Positions 1 through 10,048 of a stretch of 64,000 nt of DNA are shown in pieces. A program made the position numbers and the translations under genes. Each line of letters starts with the position of its first letter. Position 1 is the stretch's first letter. The stretch spans positions 24,210,035 through 24,274,034 of the forward strand of contig NC_085140.1 of the NCBI RefSeq assembly GCF_024139115.2. Reading direction: 5' to 3'. The stretch is from Armigeres subalbatus (Eukaryota; Arthropoda; Insecta; Diptera; Culicidae). The notes beneath the pieces are model-generated. The model made no database searches, had not been told where the DNA came from, and saw nothing but the letters and a program-made list of their open reading frames with translations.

Positions 1-836
1 AATGAAAAAAATCGCATAAAAGCGATGTCTGTAAAAATAACCGCATAAAAAACGACTTCAGTGTACATCGGGTATGAAGCGTTGACTCATCCTTGATCGA
101 ATGGTCGAAGAAAATTGAAAATCCATGGAGAAACGGCTGAGATATTAACGATCAAAGTCTATCATATTTTCGTGACGTTTTTCAATTTTTTGCAATCGTA
201 AAGTGTACCCCAATATAGAAAAGACAGACGTAGTTCTACGTCAAAACCGAGTGCTGGACGGATAAACAGTTCAAGAAGAAGAGATCCTAAGGGACAGGTC
301 GTTGATAATACCGGGTTTTGCTGCACTCCATGTACAATAAGCTAATCGGTCCAATGTTTCATCTAGCTTCTGCTGGGAGAGATCCAAGCAGCACAATTCG
401 TTTCACTACTGAACATTTTACTTTGTTGCAACTACTCGGAAAGAAGCCATCTTTGCGTATGTGCCACCAAATATAACTCTCTTGCTATCTAAAAAGCGCA
501 AGGGGTGGAGCCTACGGAAACATCATTCGATTGCAGTAAAATTGCAATAATGTTGCAAAATACTACAGCCGAAAAAAATTAAATAAAAATATAAAACTGT
601 ATTCTATTTATGGATCTTGTGATTGATAGTCCTTCACTCTACCTCAGCACCATTCAACATTTCGAAGGAACTGCATGCTGACTCACCATAAAAACCATAC
701 GATTATGAAGTTTTGTACTCGAGTTTCCTGTTACTTGATTGCACCATAACCGGAATAAAATGTGAGTTGTCAAAACGTTGAACAATGCTAAATCAAACAT
801 GAAGATACATTCAACTTATCTGTAACTTATTTTAAA
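1..836. other. AT-rich noncoding DNA, no gene seen
   Basis: No convincing coding frame, tRNA or terminal repeat is visible here. The first 60 bases have a loose repeat of 'tcgcataaaa', a motif type common in degenerate mosquito repeats. If the minus-strand potassium channel exon at 10049-10124 is real, this stretch is deep intron sequence. Confidence 0.4.
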
Positions 837-897
837 CAAACAATTCAACTGTCATAAGACGAGTTTAAACAATCCCATTGAATTCCACCACTTAATT

Positions 898-956
898 GTA
901 TCCTGACAGATACGTATTTCGACCTCAACAGTAAGGCCGTCTTCAGTGTCTTGTAC
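898..956 (-). ncRNA. Hammerhead ribozyme motif, left arm of copy A
   Basis: Read on the minus strand it has the core CUGAAGA, a 5-bp stem II (GGCCU/AGGUC), GAAA, a short stem III with loop ACGU, and the cleavage triplet GUAUC. Cleavage is expected between 909 and 908. Stem I pairs GACA with UGUC. The one departure from consensus is an extra C between A9 and stem II (or a C-C apposition at its base). Confidence 0.75.
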
Positions 957-988
957 TTGACTCGACGAAGTCGACGAAGTCGAGTCAA

Positions 989-1047
989 GTACAAGACACT
1001 GAAGACGGCCTTACTGTTGAGGTCGAAATACGTATCTGTCAGGATAC
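989..1047 (+). ncRNA. Hammerhead ribozyme motif, right arm of copy A
   Basis: This is the mirror image of the motif in the left arm, with the same 59 nt and an intact catalytic core (CUGAAGA, GAAA, cleavage C17). Cleavage is expected after base 1036. Because the element is palindromic, transcription of either strand yields one ribozyme in sense orientation. Confidence 0.75.
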
Positions 1048-1149
1048 AATTAAGTGGTGGAATTCAATGGGATTGTTTAAACTCGTCTTATGACAGGTGA
1101 AAACATTCCACTAAAAAGCTCAAAATAATTTTCTTATCAAACAATTCAA

Positions 1150-2050
1150 TTTTGAAAGGCGGATCGAAGTTACGTGGTAAAAAATATGCAACTTAATAAT
1201 TTTGTTTCGTGTATGCAACATGCAGAATTCTTTGGTTGTTTGTTTCCAAATGCCAAACACGTACTGTATAGCAATGTTGATAAAACAATGATCACAATTT
1301 GAACGTGTTTGACATCTTGATGCAACTTTTGCGTACTTCGATGTTTTTCCAATGCCTTTAATGAAACTGAATAGAAACAAGGTGCTTTTTGGGAGATGTT
1401 GCGTGTGCTACTTGGGGAGCGTAAAAGGCGCTACTCTCACAGTTCACTGCACTTGAATGTCACGTCTTTTGCATACTCTTGCTGATAATCAGAAATGGCT
1501 ATATCGGGCACCGTTGCCACCGTTTTTCATTTTATTTAAATTTGTTTTAGTACGACATGATGCCGTGTTGTATGTTTGGTAGCAGCATACACTTGAAGCG
1601 GCATAAACCTCCACGCTTCGGTGATAACGATCAATTATTGCACAAGAATCGTGAAGGCTTCGAAAAACATTTTAAGATTTCAATAAGTCAAAAAATAACA
1701 AATTGTAACCTGACAATTGCAACCTAATAAACCCTTAGCTTGATTTTGGTCAAGCTTTTGATACAATACTTTGTACTGGACCCATTGAAGAGCTTAGTGT
1801 CTTAGGCTTTGAAATAGGTAGGTAGAAATATTAATTTCAATGAAAGTTTTGTAGATAATTCTTATCCCTCGAGGAATGGCACCATTTCATTGAATTATTA
1901 TTATTATTTTCTTTAGTTAAGAGCTTTTCAGCTCTAGACTAGTACTACACTAGCGGAAAAAGCACGCTTGTCATACACAACAACGGAGGCGAGATTGCAT
2001 GAGTGATTCAGGACTAAGCGAGTTCCGGAAGGCTAAAATCTTATGAATTC
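1150..2050. other. Noncoding DNA, no gene seen
   Basis: Only short chance frames are present. A degenerate stretch around 1900-2040 leads into the LINE fragment that follows. I see no RNA gene or clear terminal repeats. Confidence 0.35.
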
Positions 2051-2059
2051 CAAGGACTT

Positions 2060-3168
2060 TTCTAGAATCCGCAAAGAGTCCTCGCTCAACGGCGCTCTGA
2101 TATGCAGAGTAAGCTCAACGACCTTGCCGAGCGCTCCTCCTCGCCAGGTTTAGTCATCAACGTCTACAAAACCAAATCGTTGGATGTAAACACGGTGACT
2201 CCTTCCAGTTTCACAGTAGCCGGGCAACCAGTGGAGAATGTTGAAAGCTTCCAATATCTTGGTAGCCAAAAGACGTCAGACGGCGGTACCAAGATCGACA
2301 TAGGCGCAGGAATCAAGAAAGCAAGGATTACCTTTGCGAGTTTAAGAAATATCTGGAAAAACAGGCAGATAAGTGAACGCACCAAAATACGAATTTTCAA
2401 CTCTAACGTGAAATCTGTGCTGTTATCTTCTTCTTCTTATTGGCATTACATCCCCACACTGGGACAGAGCCGCCTCGCAGCTTAGTGTTCATTAAGCACT
2501 TCCACAGTTATTAACTGCGAGGTTTCTTAGCCAGGTTACCATTTTTGCATTCGTATATCATGAGGCTAACACGATGATACTTTTATGCCCAGGGAAATCG
2601 AGACAATTTCCAATCCGAAAATTGCCTAGACCGGCACCAGGAATCGAACCCAGCCACCCTCAGCATGGTCTTGCTTTGTAGCCGCGCGTCTTACCGCACG
2701 GCTAAGGAGGGCCCCTGTGCTGTTACGCTAGCGAAACATGGTATGTATCAGTGGAGAACACTCAACGGCTGCAGGTGTTCATTAACAGATGCCTGCGGTA
2801 TATAATTCGGGCCTAGTGGCCTCACAACTGGATCTCAAACAACGAGCTCCATCGTCGTTGTCACCAGAGGCCGATAGCAACAGAAATTCGGGATCGGAAG
2901 TGGAGCTGGGTCGGCCACACTCTACGTAGGGGCGGAAACGAAATCTGTAAACAAGCATTAGACTGGAACCCAGCGGGACATCGCAGCAGAGGCAGAGCCA
3001 GAGGCTCTTGGTGGCGAAGCCTCAATGAAGAAATAAAAGAAGTCGACCGAAATCTAACCTGGCAACAGGTTAAAGCGATAGCCGGGCAACACTCAGGATG
3101 GGGATCTTTCAAGTCGGCCATTTGCACCACCGGATATGTACAGGACCCATAAGTAAGTAAGTAAAACT
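2060..3168 (+). pseudogene. Reverse transcriptase C-terminal remnant of an RTE-like LINE
   Basis: A reading frame at 2102-2425 resumes after a SINE insertion at about 2726-3150. It encodes the end of a non-LTR retrotransposon polyprotein: the region after the RT catalytic site (ESFQYLGSQ, GIKKARITFASL, then RLQVFINRCLRYIIRA, RDRKWSWVGHTLR, LDWNPAGHRSRGR, TWQQVKAIAG). The RT palm and endonuclease are missing, so it is 5' truncated. It is also broken by an in-frame stop (about 2812) and by the SINE. The 3' end carries a short (TAAG)n repeat at 3148-3165 instead of poly(A), which is typical of RTE-type elements. The clade assignment is tentative; that it is a LINE fragment is secure. Confidence 0.75.
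2426..2714 (-). mobile_element. Feilai-type tRNA-derived SINE, copy 1
   Basis: On the minus strand it begins with a tRNA-like head that has pol III boxes (A box near tagccgtgcggt, here part-mutated; B box ggttcgattcc), then a unique body, and ends in a (GAA)n tail seen as ttcttcttctt on the plus strand at 2428. An 11-bp target duplication, ctgtgctgtta, flanks it at 2415-2425 and 2715-2725. It interrupts the RTE-like frame. Head, body and triplet tail match the published description of Feilai. Confidence 0.85.
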
Positions 3169-3590
3169 TAGACGTACATGTTCATGATAGAATAAGAGGC
3201 GAAAGAATTGAATTGATAGTTCCGTTAGGATACGGCAGGCATGAAGAATGTTTTTATACAATGATTTGAAAGCGAGCGGAGGGCAATATTAGTGATGGCA
3301 TATATCGCATAGATTTCCGGTTTCTTTGAACCCGTTACGTTAATATGTATTTATATTGCATAGGTTTTTAGTAATTTTAGCAAATCGGAAAGCGGCTATA
3401 TTGATTTTTTGTTTTCATCCGGATTTTCAAATTACGTGTCTTCGTTTAGTCGAAAAAAGCAGCAACATTAAAGTGCCATAAAGAAATAGAAGATGTCAAT
3501 TAGGGCATCAGGGTAGAAGCAATAAATAAGTAGGTATAAAAGAACTTTCCAACAATCAAAAATATATTGACAATTTTTTAAGTATAAATT
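3169..3590. other. AT-rich noncoding DNA
   Basis: Nothing recognisable between the LINE tail and the foldback element that follows. Confidence 0.3.
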
Positions 3591-3591
3591 A

Positions 3592-3787
3592 CTAGGGAAA
3601 GACGGCTTTGGCAGGTTTTGTTCTATTATTGGCAGGGGGGTTTTTGTCGTCCGAATTTTAAGAAATTTGGCCACAATATTCTTTGATATGCAAAGATTGT
3701 TTAGGCCAAATTTGAGCCTAGTCAGTCATAAAAAAACCCCTTGCCAATAATAGAACAAAACCTGCCAAAGCCGTCATTCCCCTATTA
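3592..3787. mobile_element. Foldback MITE with ~50-bp arms
   Basis: The arms 3595-3645 and 3732-3782 are near-perfect inverted repeats built around gacggctttggcaggttttg. They are separated by about 85 bp with no coding potential. It is a non-autonomous terminal-inverted-repeat element or hairpin relic; I could not fix a target duplication. Confidence 0.65.
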
Positions 3788-3839
3788 TAAAAGTAGAATT
3801 TTCCATAAAAACAATTCACTTATGTTCATTAAAGAGATA

Positions 3840-4505
3840 CCGTGGTGCATCGAAGCCCGTACATTCAAGCACTTCAGTATATGTAGAAGTCTCTAGAAAA
3901 TACAAATCGAATGCAAATAGAACGTTCGTCATTGATAAAACTGCACGAGGGCTTCTATTTTTTGTGTCCTCCACTGTATTGCATTGAAAGTAATGAAAAA
4001 TACGACAAAATTACGAACAAAATCAACACCTCCTGAATCGAAATCCGTCCACCGTGGACGGACTTCGAATCATAGGATCATAATCCGTACAGCTATTTTC
4101 AAACGAAATATTTAAATTAAAGCAGACCAATTGATCAAACTAACACTGTGAATAGCGCAATACGTACCATGAGAAGCGATCCCTTTGTTATTTATGCTGC
4201 TGATCTTACTCTATTTATTGCAATTTGCAATTTAAACACACGCACTTTCGGTACAATTGCGTCCAACACGCGAACAAAATGGCACCTGAAACTTCGCGTT
4301 TGCGGGGTGCCGATTTGTTTTTTAATTATGTTATTTTAATTTCAGAGCCTACTTTCCATTTCAATGGCCAGAAAGCTTTCTGTCAAGCATAAGATCAAGA
4401 TAAGATAAATGATTCCTAAATGAATTCCTTCAAACCCCCTTTATTTTATTGATATCTCACAAAGTGGACGGGTTTCGGTGCTGTACGGATTTCGGTCCCC
4501 CACGG
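3840..4505. mobile_element. 666-bp mariner-like MITE, copy 1 (TA target site)
   Basis: Imperfect terminal inverted repeats of about 23 bp (left ccgtggtgcatcgaagcccg, right rc ccgtgggggaccgaaatccg) are flanked by TA at 3838-3839 and 4506-4507. Internal copies of 'cgaaatccgtccac' near 4040 form subterminal repeats. There is no transposase frame. An inverted copy of exactly the same length lies at 38187-38852. The TA duplication suggests mobilisation by a Tc1/mariner-type transposase (inference). Confidence 0.75.
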
Positions 4506-4529
4506 TACAAAGTTTCCATTAATAGATCA

Positions 4530-5653
4530 TTAGAAATTCGCCAATCGTTCAATTAGTTTGCTTTCTTCAATAAGCAAACTGTTTGAAAAGATTATTTTAA
4601 ATAAAACAATTCTATTTTTGCTGATGAGCAATTTGGTTTTCGCCATGGCATTCAATCACTTATTAGTTATTAAGAGCAACGAATTTAATTCGGCTTAACA
4701 AATCTGAAGGATATTTGACTGCTCTTCTTGATATAGAGAAAGCATTTGACAGTGTTTGGCATAAAGGTTTGATTGTAAATTGATTGTAAAATCTTTTTTG
4801 CAGATGACACAAGTCTCTCAGCCAAAGGGCGAAGCCTTCATGTCATTTGTAGTACATTGCAGAAAAGTTTGGTACTTACATGCAAAAATGGATAATTTCC
4901 CCGAATGCTTTCAAAATTCAGCTTCTAATTTTCCCACGTAAGCCGAGAGCTTCTTATTTGAAACCTTCTAGCACACATATTGTCACTATGAATGGGGTTC
5001 CAATTAATTGGTCTAGCGAAGCCAAATATTTAGGACTTCTGCTGGACCAAAAACTTACTTTTAAAAATCACATTGAAGGCCTTCAAGCCAAATGTAACAA
5101 ATATATTAAGTGTCTATATCCACTTATAAACATAAAATCAAAACTTTGTCTTAAGAACAAACTTTTGATTTACAAACAAATTTTTAGACCAGCCATGTTG
5201 TATGCTGTGCCAATATGGACTAGTTGCTGCAATACCAGAAAGCAGGCACTTCAGAAGATTTAAAATAAAATTTTGAAAATGATTCTGAAGTTGCCTCCGT
5301 GGTATAGTAACAATGAACTTCATAGAATTTCTAATATTGAGACATTGCAACAAATGTCCAACAAAATAATTTCCAATTTTAGACAAAAATCGTTGCAATC
5401 TTCTATTGCAACGATTAGCTCATTGTACCCTTAGTATAAATTAGGTCAAGTTGAAAATATTGTAATTCCTACATGTTTCAATTAAACCAGAGGAAAAATC
5501 CTAACTGCCAGAGGCAATTAAAATGTATTAATAATAACTAAAAATGTGACATAGCAAATAAGGATGATAGTGTTAAGAAAACACATAACACCTAGTCTAA
5601 AAGATGAATGCATGTATTAGATAATTAGCAAATAAAATTAGGTAAAAAAAAAC
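4530..5653 (+). pseudogene. 5'-truncated Jockey-type LINE copy (RT and C-terminus)
   Basis: Homologous to the Jockey-clade LINE at 39.6-54.1 kb. It retains pieces of the RT (near ISLLSSISKLFEK, DIEKAFDSVWHKG, ADDTSLSAKG) with internal deletions between about 4680 and 4800, then an open C-terminal segment at 4880-5263 (SSEAKYLGLLLDQKLTFKNH). The 3' UTR matches the complete copy and ends in a short poly(A) at about 5645-5653. Deletions and stops make it non-functional. It gives an independent copy for placing the Penelope insertion in the complete LINE. Confidence 0.85.
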
Positions 5654-5927
5654 GACTATAAATATTTACAATTGACTTATCGTACCAAACTGACTTAAGT
5701 ATGTTTTTGATGGCTAACTTGTTGAGTTTAGTTTGAGTGTTGCTTTCCATGTTTAATAGAACGAAAGGTAAACAATAACTTTCATTTAGTGTTTATGTTT
5801 GCAATAGAGAGAAGTAAGACGAGAGTTCGTGTAGAATAATAGTAGCTAGAAGCTAAACTTTTGCTTCCAAATCTCACTTGTCATAAGACGAGTTTGTACA
5901 ATCCCATTGAAATTCCACCACTTAATT

Positions 5928-5986
5928 GTATCTTGACAGATACGTATTTCGATCTCAACAGTAAGGCCGTCTTCAGTGTCTTGTAC
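5928..5986 (-). ncRNA. Hammerhead ribozyme motif, left arm of copy B
   Basis: The catalytic core is intact on the minus strand (CUGAAGA, GAAA, cleavage C17). Stem II has one C-A mismatch compared with copy A, so folding may be weaker. Confidence 0.65.
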
Positions 5987-6010
5987 TTGACGACGACTAA
6001 GTCGAGTTAA

Positions 6011-6069
6011 GTACAAGACACTGAAGACGGCCTTACTGTTGAGGTCCAAATACGTATCTGACAAGATAC
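6011..6069 (+). ncRNA. Hammerhead ribozyme motif with mutated core, right arm of copy B
   Basis: The same 59-nt layout, but the conserved GAAA is CAAA ('ggtccaaata' near 6050). G12 is a catalytic residue of hammerheads, so this arm should be inactive (established for the family; not tested here). Stem I is also weakened (UGAC in place of UGUC). Confidence 0.6.
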
Positions 6070-6169
6070 AATTAAGTGGTGGAATTTCAATGGGATTGTA
6101 CAAACTCGTCTTATGACAAGTGAAGACATTCCACTAAAAAGCTCAAAATAATTTTTTTTTCCAAATCTC

Positions 6170-6890
6170 GTCAAAATTGAACGGACTCGAAAAGGCATGT
6201 TTGATATGTAAGCCAAGACCCCTAGGCACCCTACAGAACTCTAAACATGATTATTCAAGATATGGTACTTTGACGTGAATAGAAGTTGCGGTTTTCTCCA
6301 GTTGCTAGCAAAGCCATCAATTGCTTTTACAGAACCAAGCTCGAGTTTCAAAGAGCTGTTTTGAAACCATGCAGAACTTGATGATTTAAATATTAATAAG
6401 AAATTTGTTAAGTAAAGTAATTTACCGTGACGTAATCTGAAGGATCTGGATTCCAGTAAACCCTATGCAATTTGATGCCTTATCTGTGCTTGGTTCACCC
6501 ACGGCTCTACTCAATGTGGCGCTTCTCGAGCAACTTGAAAATCGTACTAACAACTCCGAACTTGATGTGTAGTGGCGAAGATGAGTAAAAGCTCAATATT
6601 TCATCTTCATCGTTACCGAAAACCAAAAGAATATGCACACAGCTTGCAAAATTGTTTTTTTCTCCTTTGTAATTTTCCTTGATGTTTTCTTTGGTTCTCG
6701 AGATGTCTTTCAATATGCCGCTCACTTTTTGAAATCGTACTATTCTGCGTGAATTTGTAAAAGTGTAATGATCCGTATGCGGGGAAATCTCAGATAGTGA
6801 TATTTAAAAAAAACTTCATCAATTCCAATTGTTCAACGAAGATCTAACTTGTTTTATAATGCTAAACAACTACTCCAGCTGTTATTAGCA
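6170..6890. other. Noncoding DNA, no gene seen
   Basis: Short unsupported frames only. No inverted repeats or RNA genes were recognised. Confidence 0.35.
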
Positions 6891-7265
6891 TTGTTATGGT
6901 GTAATTCGTATATTAGACACTAGTGGTACCCATGTATTACTTTTGAGATTCTTATCTAAAATGCTATCAGAAATCAAGACGGGGAGTGGTCCTTGATTCC
7001 AGTTTTAAACAAAAATATCAAAAGCATGAGGATTACTACTCCTGGCCACACCCAACATCACCGTAACTAGGGAGAGGAAGGAAGTGTTGATGTAGTACTT
7101 ACTTAACGAGAGGCCACCGACTTAGCGACATCCTCATAAGTACCACGGAGTTGGATAATGAGCAAGGTATTCGTTGGGTCAGGATTTGCCTGTAGCTGGC
7201 AATGCAACCGTGGTAGATCTTATCCCGTAGTACACCACGTAAAGATGTCTACCCAGCGTTATGGG
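6890..7265. repeat. Dispersed repeat, copy 1
   Basis: The first ~160 bp (around gacactagtggtacccatgt and tactactcctggccacaccc) match 22570-22740 in the same order and orientation. The rest, to about 7265, resembles nothing else in the window. No coding potential. The family is not identified. Confidence 0.5.
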
Positions 7266-7748
7266 TTATGTTAAATAATAGAAAAACATATAACACATAC
7301 TTTAGTCTGAATAGAATTCATATTTTCCAAGGTCTTTTTTTAAGTGTGTTTATGCGATTTTTTATTTTAATTATAAGTTCATCACATATTTCCCAAGGTT
7401 TGTTCATGCTCAGAATGTCCTCGTTGTTGTTTGGCATTCAACAAAGAATCTGCAGCCTGCACGTTAATTCTTGAGAGATTCTGGTATTGAAAGGTATCAT
7501 TCTTGAAGATAGCTTCAAGCCATACAAAAACATACCTAAGTCTTTTTGGTGAGTCTAGTCAGCTGCAAAAAAATATAATTGTAGTAAAGTCAACAAATGC
7601 AAACTGGTTGGAAATAACAATTTCTTAACCAAAAACTTCAAATTAAGATTTCTCGACATTCCTCCTAAGGTTTTTTTTTAATTGTTCCAGATGAGCAGAA
7701 TTACCACAGGAATCGAGCCCTGTACTTGGTTTGATGGAATTTTTGTAA
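7266..7748. other. Noncoding DNA, no gene seen
   Basis: AT-rich, with one unsupported 68-codon frame at 7268. Nothing recognisable. Confidence 0.3.
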
Positions 7749-7752
7749 GGTA

Positions 7753-9143
7753 CACTGGGGGAAGTGGAAAAAGGGGGTAAGTATAAAAATCGACTAAAAA
7801 AATTGGAATTGTATATATTTTATAGTTTTTACAACACCATCACAAAATGTGCAAAATTATACTTTTATGTTCTCACTAATACTAAGTTAAAATTTGTGTT
7901 ATACATACAGTAACACAGTTTACTCTGGAGCTGTCAGTTAATATTTGCATTAATAAAATCAATTCTAATTTACACAAATTGTCCCTTTTTCAAGTGTCTT
8001 TTGTATGTCACAGGTGACCATTATAATACAATTAAACAAATCCCATTCAATTTGTAGTAGTTTGTACCATGATAGCAAATAAGTGACATATTTTACACTA
8101 ACCTCTGGTATAAAAAACTGCGGGGGGAGAGGGTAATGTTCTAATCACGCAAATGTTTCCTTCCCTTCAGGGTTTATTTAAATAGCTCCGTTAATCTTAA
8201 TATATTTCCTCTTTGTTACCATGATGTTTTCAGTGGTGGTTGGACTAATATAATCCACGCCTGATTAATCCACCTATCGGCATTGATGCCATTTTAGTGT
8301 TTAGGATGTACTTAAAAACGTATAAAAAAGATAAAAAAAGCACTGATAGTTGAAAAGATTCCATTATACACATTAATTTATATTCATAACAAATTCCGCC
8401 GTTTAATGCAAATTAATCCGAACAAATCGGTTAGCGATAAGTGCATGAAAATAGGTGATAATTTTGTACGTGTTTTGCGCTCACACATACATACAAACAC
8501 GCACACACAGACATCATATCAATTCGTTAAACTGAGTCGACAAGTTTTTAACATTGTAAGTCTAACTCTTCCTCTAAAAAGTTCGTCTTTGGGGCGAACA
8601 TATAGTCTTTACATACACTTAGTGATCGAGAAGGCAAAATCAGCCCTCCCCTAGCTATTAAAGAATTCTTTGGGACCTTTGATGTTAATCCATTGAAATT
8701 AATTATTTAAGAAAAGATACTCAGAGCAATAACCGTTTTGATTTTGATTATATGTCGCTACTCATCACAATTGAAGGTCAAGATAACTTGGGTTTTCCAC
8801 TTACCCCATTCCACTGGTTGGAAAACAACTCCTAATTTTCAAATCTTTTTCCATATATTTCAAACGACAAAAACGGTATGAATTACCACACAGCTGGTAC
8901 AAAATTGACTGTTTTTGATGCTCCATAAAGATTAATTGCATTTAGATCACGGAGCGTCCAAAAATTACGTAACGCTTAAAGGGGCAGGGGGGTTCAGCGT
9001 GGAGTTACGATTCATACAAAATTTGCAGATGTTTCATACAACAATTTTGCGTTACGTAATTAATGGATCTTCTCTCATACAAACTGGTTTTACAATAATA
9101 TAAACATGAACTATCGACTTTTCCTTTTCCACTTCCCCCAGTG
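7753..9143. mobile_element. 1.39-kb non-autonomous element with terminal inverted repeats
   Basis: The ends are inverted copies of cactgggggaagtggaaaa, flanked by TA at 7751-7752 and 9144-9145. The match extends outward to 'aaggta', so the true boundary could be 4-6 bp further out. A further partial copy of the end motif occurs near 8798-8815. No transposase frame is visible. It contains a smaller foldback at about 8951-9066. Confidence 0.65.
8951..9066. mobile_element. Small foldback MITE inside the 1.39-kb element
   Basis: Inverted segments around 'attacgtaacgc' (8965) and 'gcgttacgtaat' (9050) flank a short G-rich centre. Mosquito MITEs with this kind of 'tacgtaacgc' arm are common (from memory). 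No target duplication assigned. Confidence 0.45.
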
Positions 9144-9145
9144 TA

Positions 9146-10048
9146 CCTTAATATTAGATGTAAGATTTTTTTTTATAATAACGGTCTACCGGCGCACCGT
9201 GGCTTCGTTCTCACTCAATTGCCTATTGGGATTATGATTTTTGTGCAATTGTTTAACACAGATACCATGAAAAATGTTCAAAGCTGTAAGAAAGATCGAT
9301 TGCATTTGCACAAATTGGAATTGTTTTCAACACAATAATTCGACATGAGTAGACTTGAAAGAATTATTACGAGAAATGCTAAATGTGCGTAGGAGCGAAA
9401 TATAATATAATGTTTTTATTATAAATGAATCATCTTCACTAGCATATATTTTTTTCAGCAGTATCAATAACCTCTTAATGCAATCCACTTGTTTCCACTC
9501 GATTGAAAGAGTATCATCGAACGGAGAGCTGTTATGCATACAATAGATAATTGATTCGGATCAGGCATTTCGCCAACCATAACCATCGGAGAGAGAATTT
9601 GTCCCATCCCTAGCCAGAATATCAACACCAAAACAAACATCAATGAGTCTTTAGGCCATATACAAATATATAGTTGGCCGGTCGATAGTGTGCTGGTGGC
9701 AACAATTAATCATAATATAGCTTTTCTGAAATAAAGTGAGCAAGCAGCCACCTTGTTTCACTACAGTTTGTGCTCCAGTAGTGTGGTGTTTTGTGATATT
9801 TGGCACCAGCAAAAAGTATTATAATAAAGACCTATTTTTTATCGGAATAATTTGGTCCCACATTTTCGTTTCTCGCAAAAATAATGAAATTCGTGCAGGC
9901 TAATCTGTCTTATTCTATCGTGACCATGACCATTGGTTATAGTAGCATACATGTCCGAATCCATCACTGTAAGTTAGGTGAGAATGTGTAGAAGCATGAA
10001 TGATCAAATGGGTAATCAATAAAACGGTGTGGAAAGAGAGCCACTTAC
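9146..10048. other. Intron sequence next to the ERG exon
   Basis: No coding sequence or repeat stands out. On the minus strand this is the beginning of the first intron of the potassium channel gene, downstream of the GTAAGT donor at 10048-10043. The second exon (the rest of the PAS domain) is not found anywhere between here and position 1. Confidence 0.5.

Larger units (their letters stand above)
837..1149. mobile_element. Palindromic Penelope-derived mini-element, copy A
   Basis: Two copies of the Penelope-like terminal repeat lie head to head (849-970 on minus, about 971-1137 on plus) around a short centre near 961-985. The pair is flanked by a 12-bp direct repeat, caaacaattcaa, at 837-848 and 1138-1149; part of the right copy could instead be the element end, because complete units end in 'cttatcaaa'. 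The right arm continues with a tail of about 40 bp (aaaacattccactaaaaagc and onward), also found at complete units. The left arm stops at 'tgtcataagacg' without it. There is no coding sequence. Each arm holds a 59-nt hammerhead-ribozyme motif. The element is non-autonomous and presumably used proteins from full elements such as those at 43-53 kb (inference). Confidence 0.85.
5865..6169. mobile_element. Palindromic Penelope-derived mini-element, copy B
   Basis: Same architecture as the element at 837-1149: two head-to-head terminal-repeat arms, the left ending at 'ttgtcataagacg' without a tail, the right continuing with a tail of about 40 bp (gaagacattccactaaaaag and onward). An 11-bp target duplication, ttccaaatctc, lies at 5865-5875 and 6159-6169. 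No protein is encoded. The centre (cgacgactaa) has diverged from copy A. Independent flanks show it is a separately inserted family member and not a local duplication. Confidence 0.85.

Noticed and set aside
837..1149. Interpretation of the palindrome as a DNA-transposon MITE
   Set aside because: The arms are Penelope terminal-repeat sequence with a ribozyme, the two ends differ by a tail, and the 11-12 bp duplications differ between copies. This fits Penelope-type integration better than a cut-and-paste transposon.
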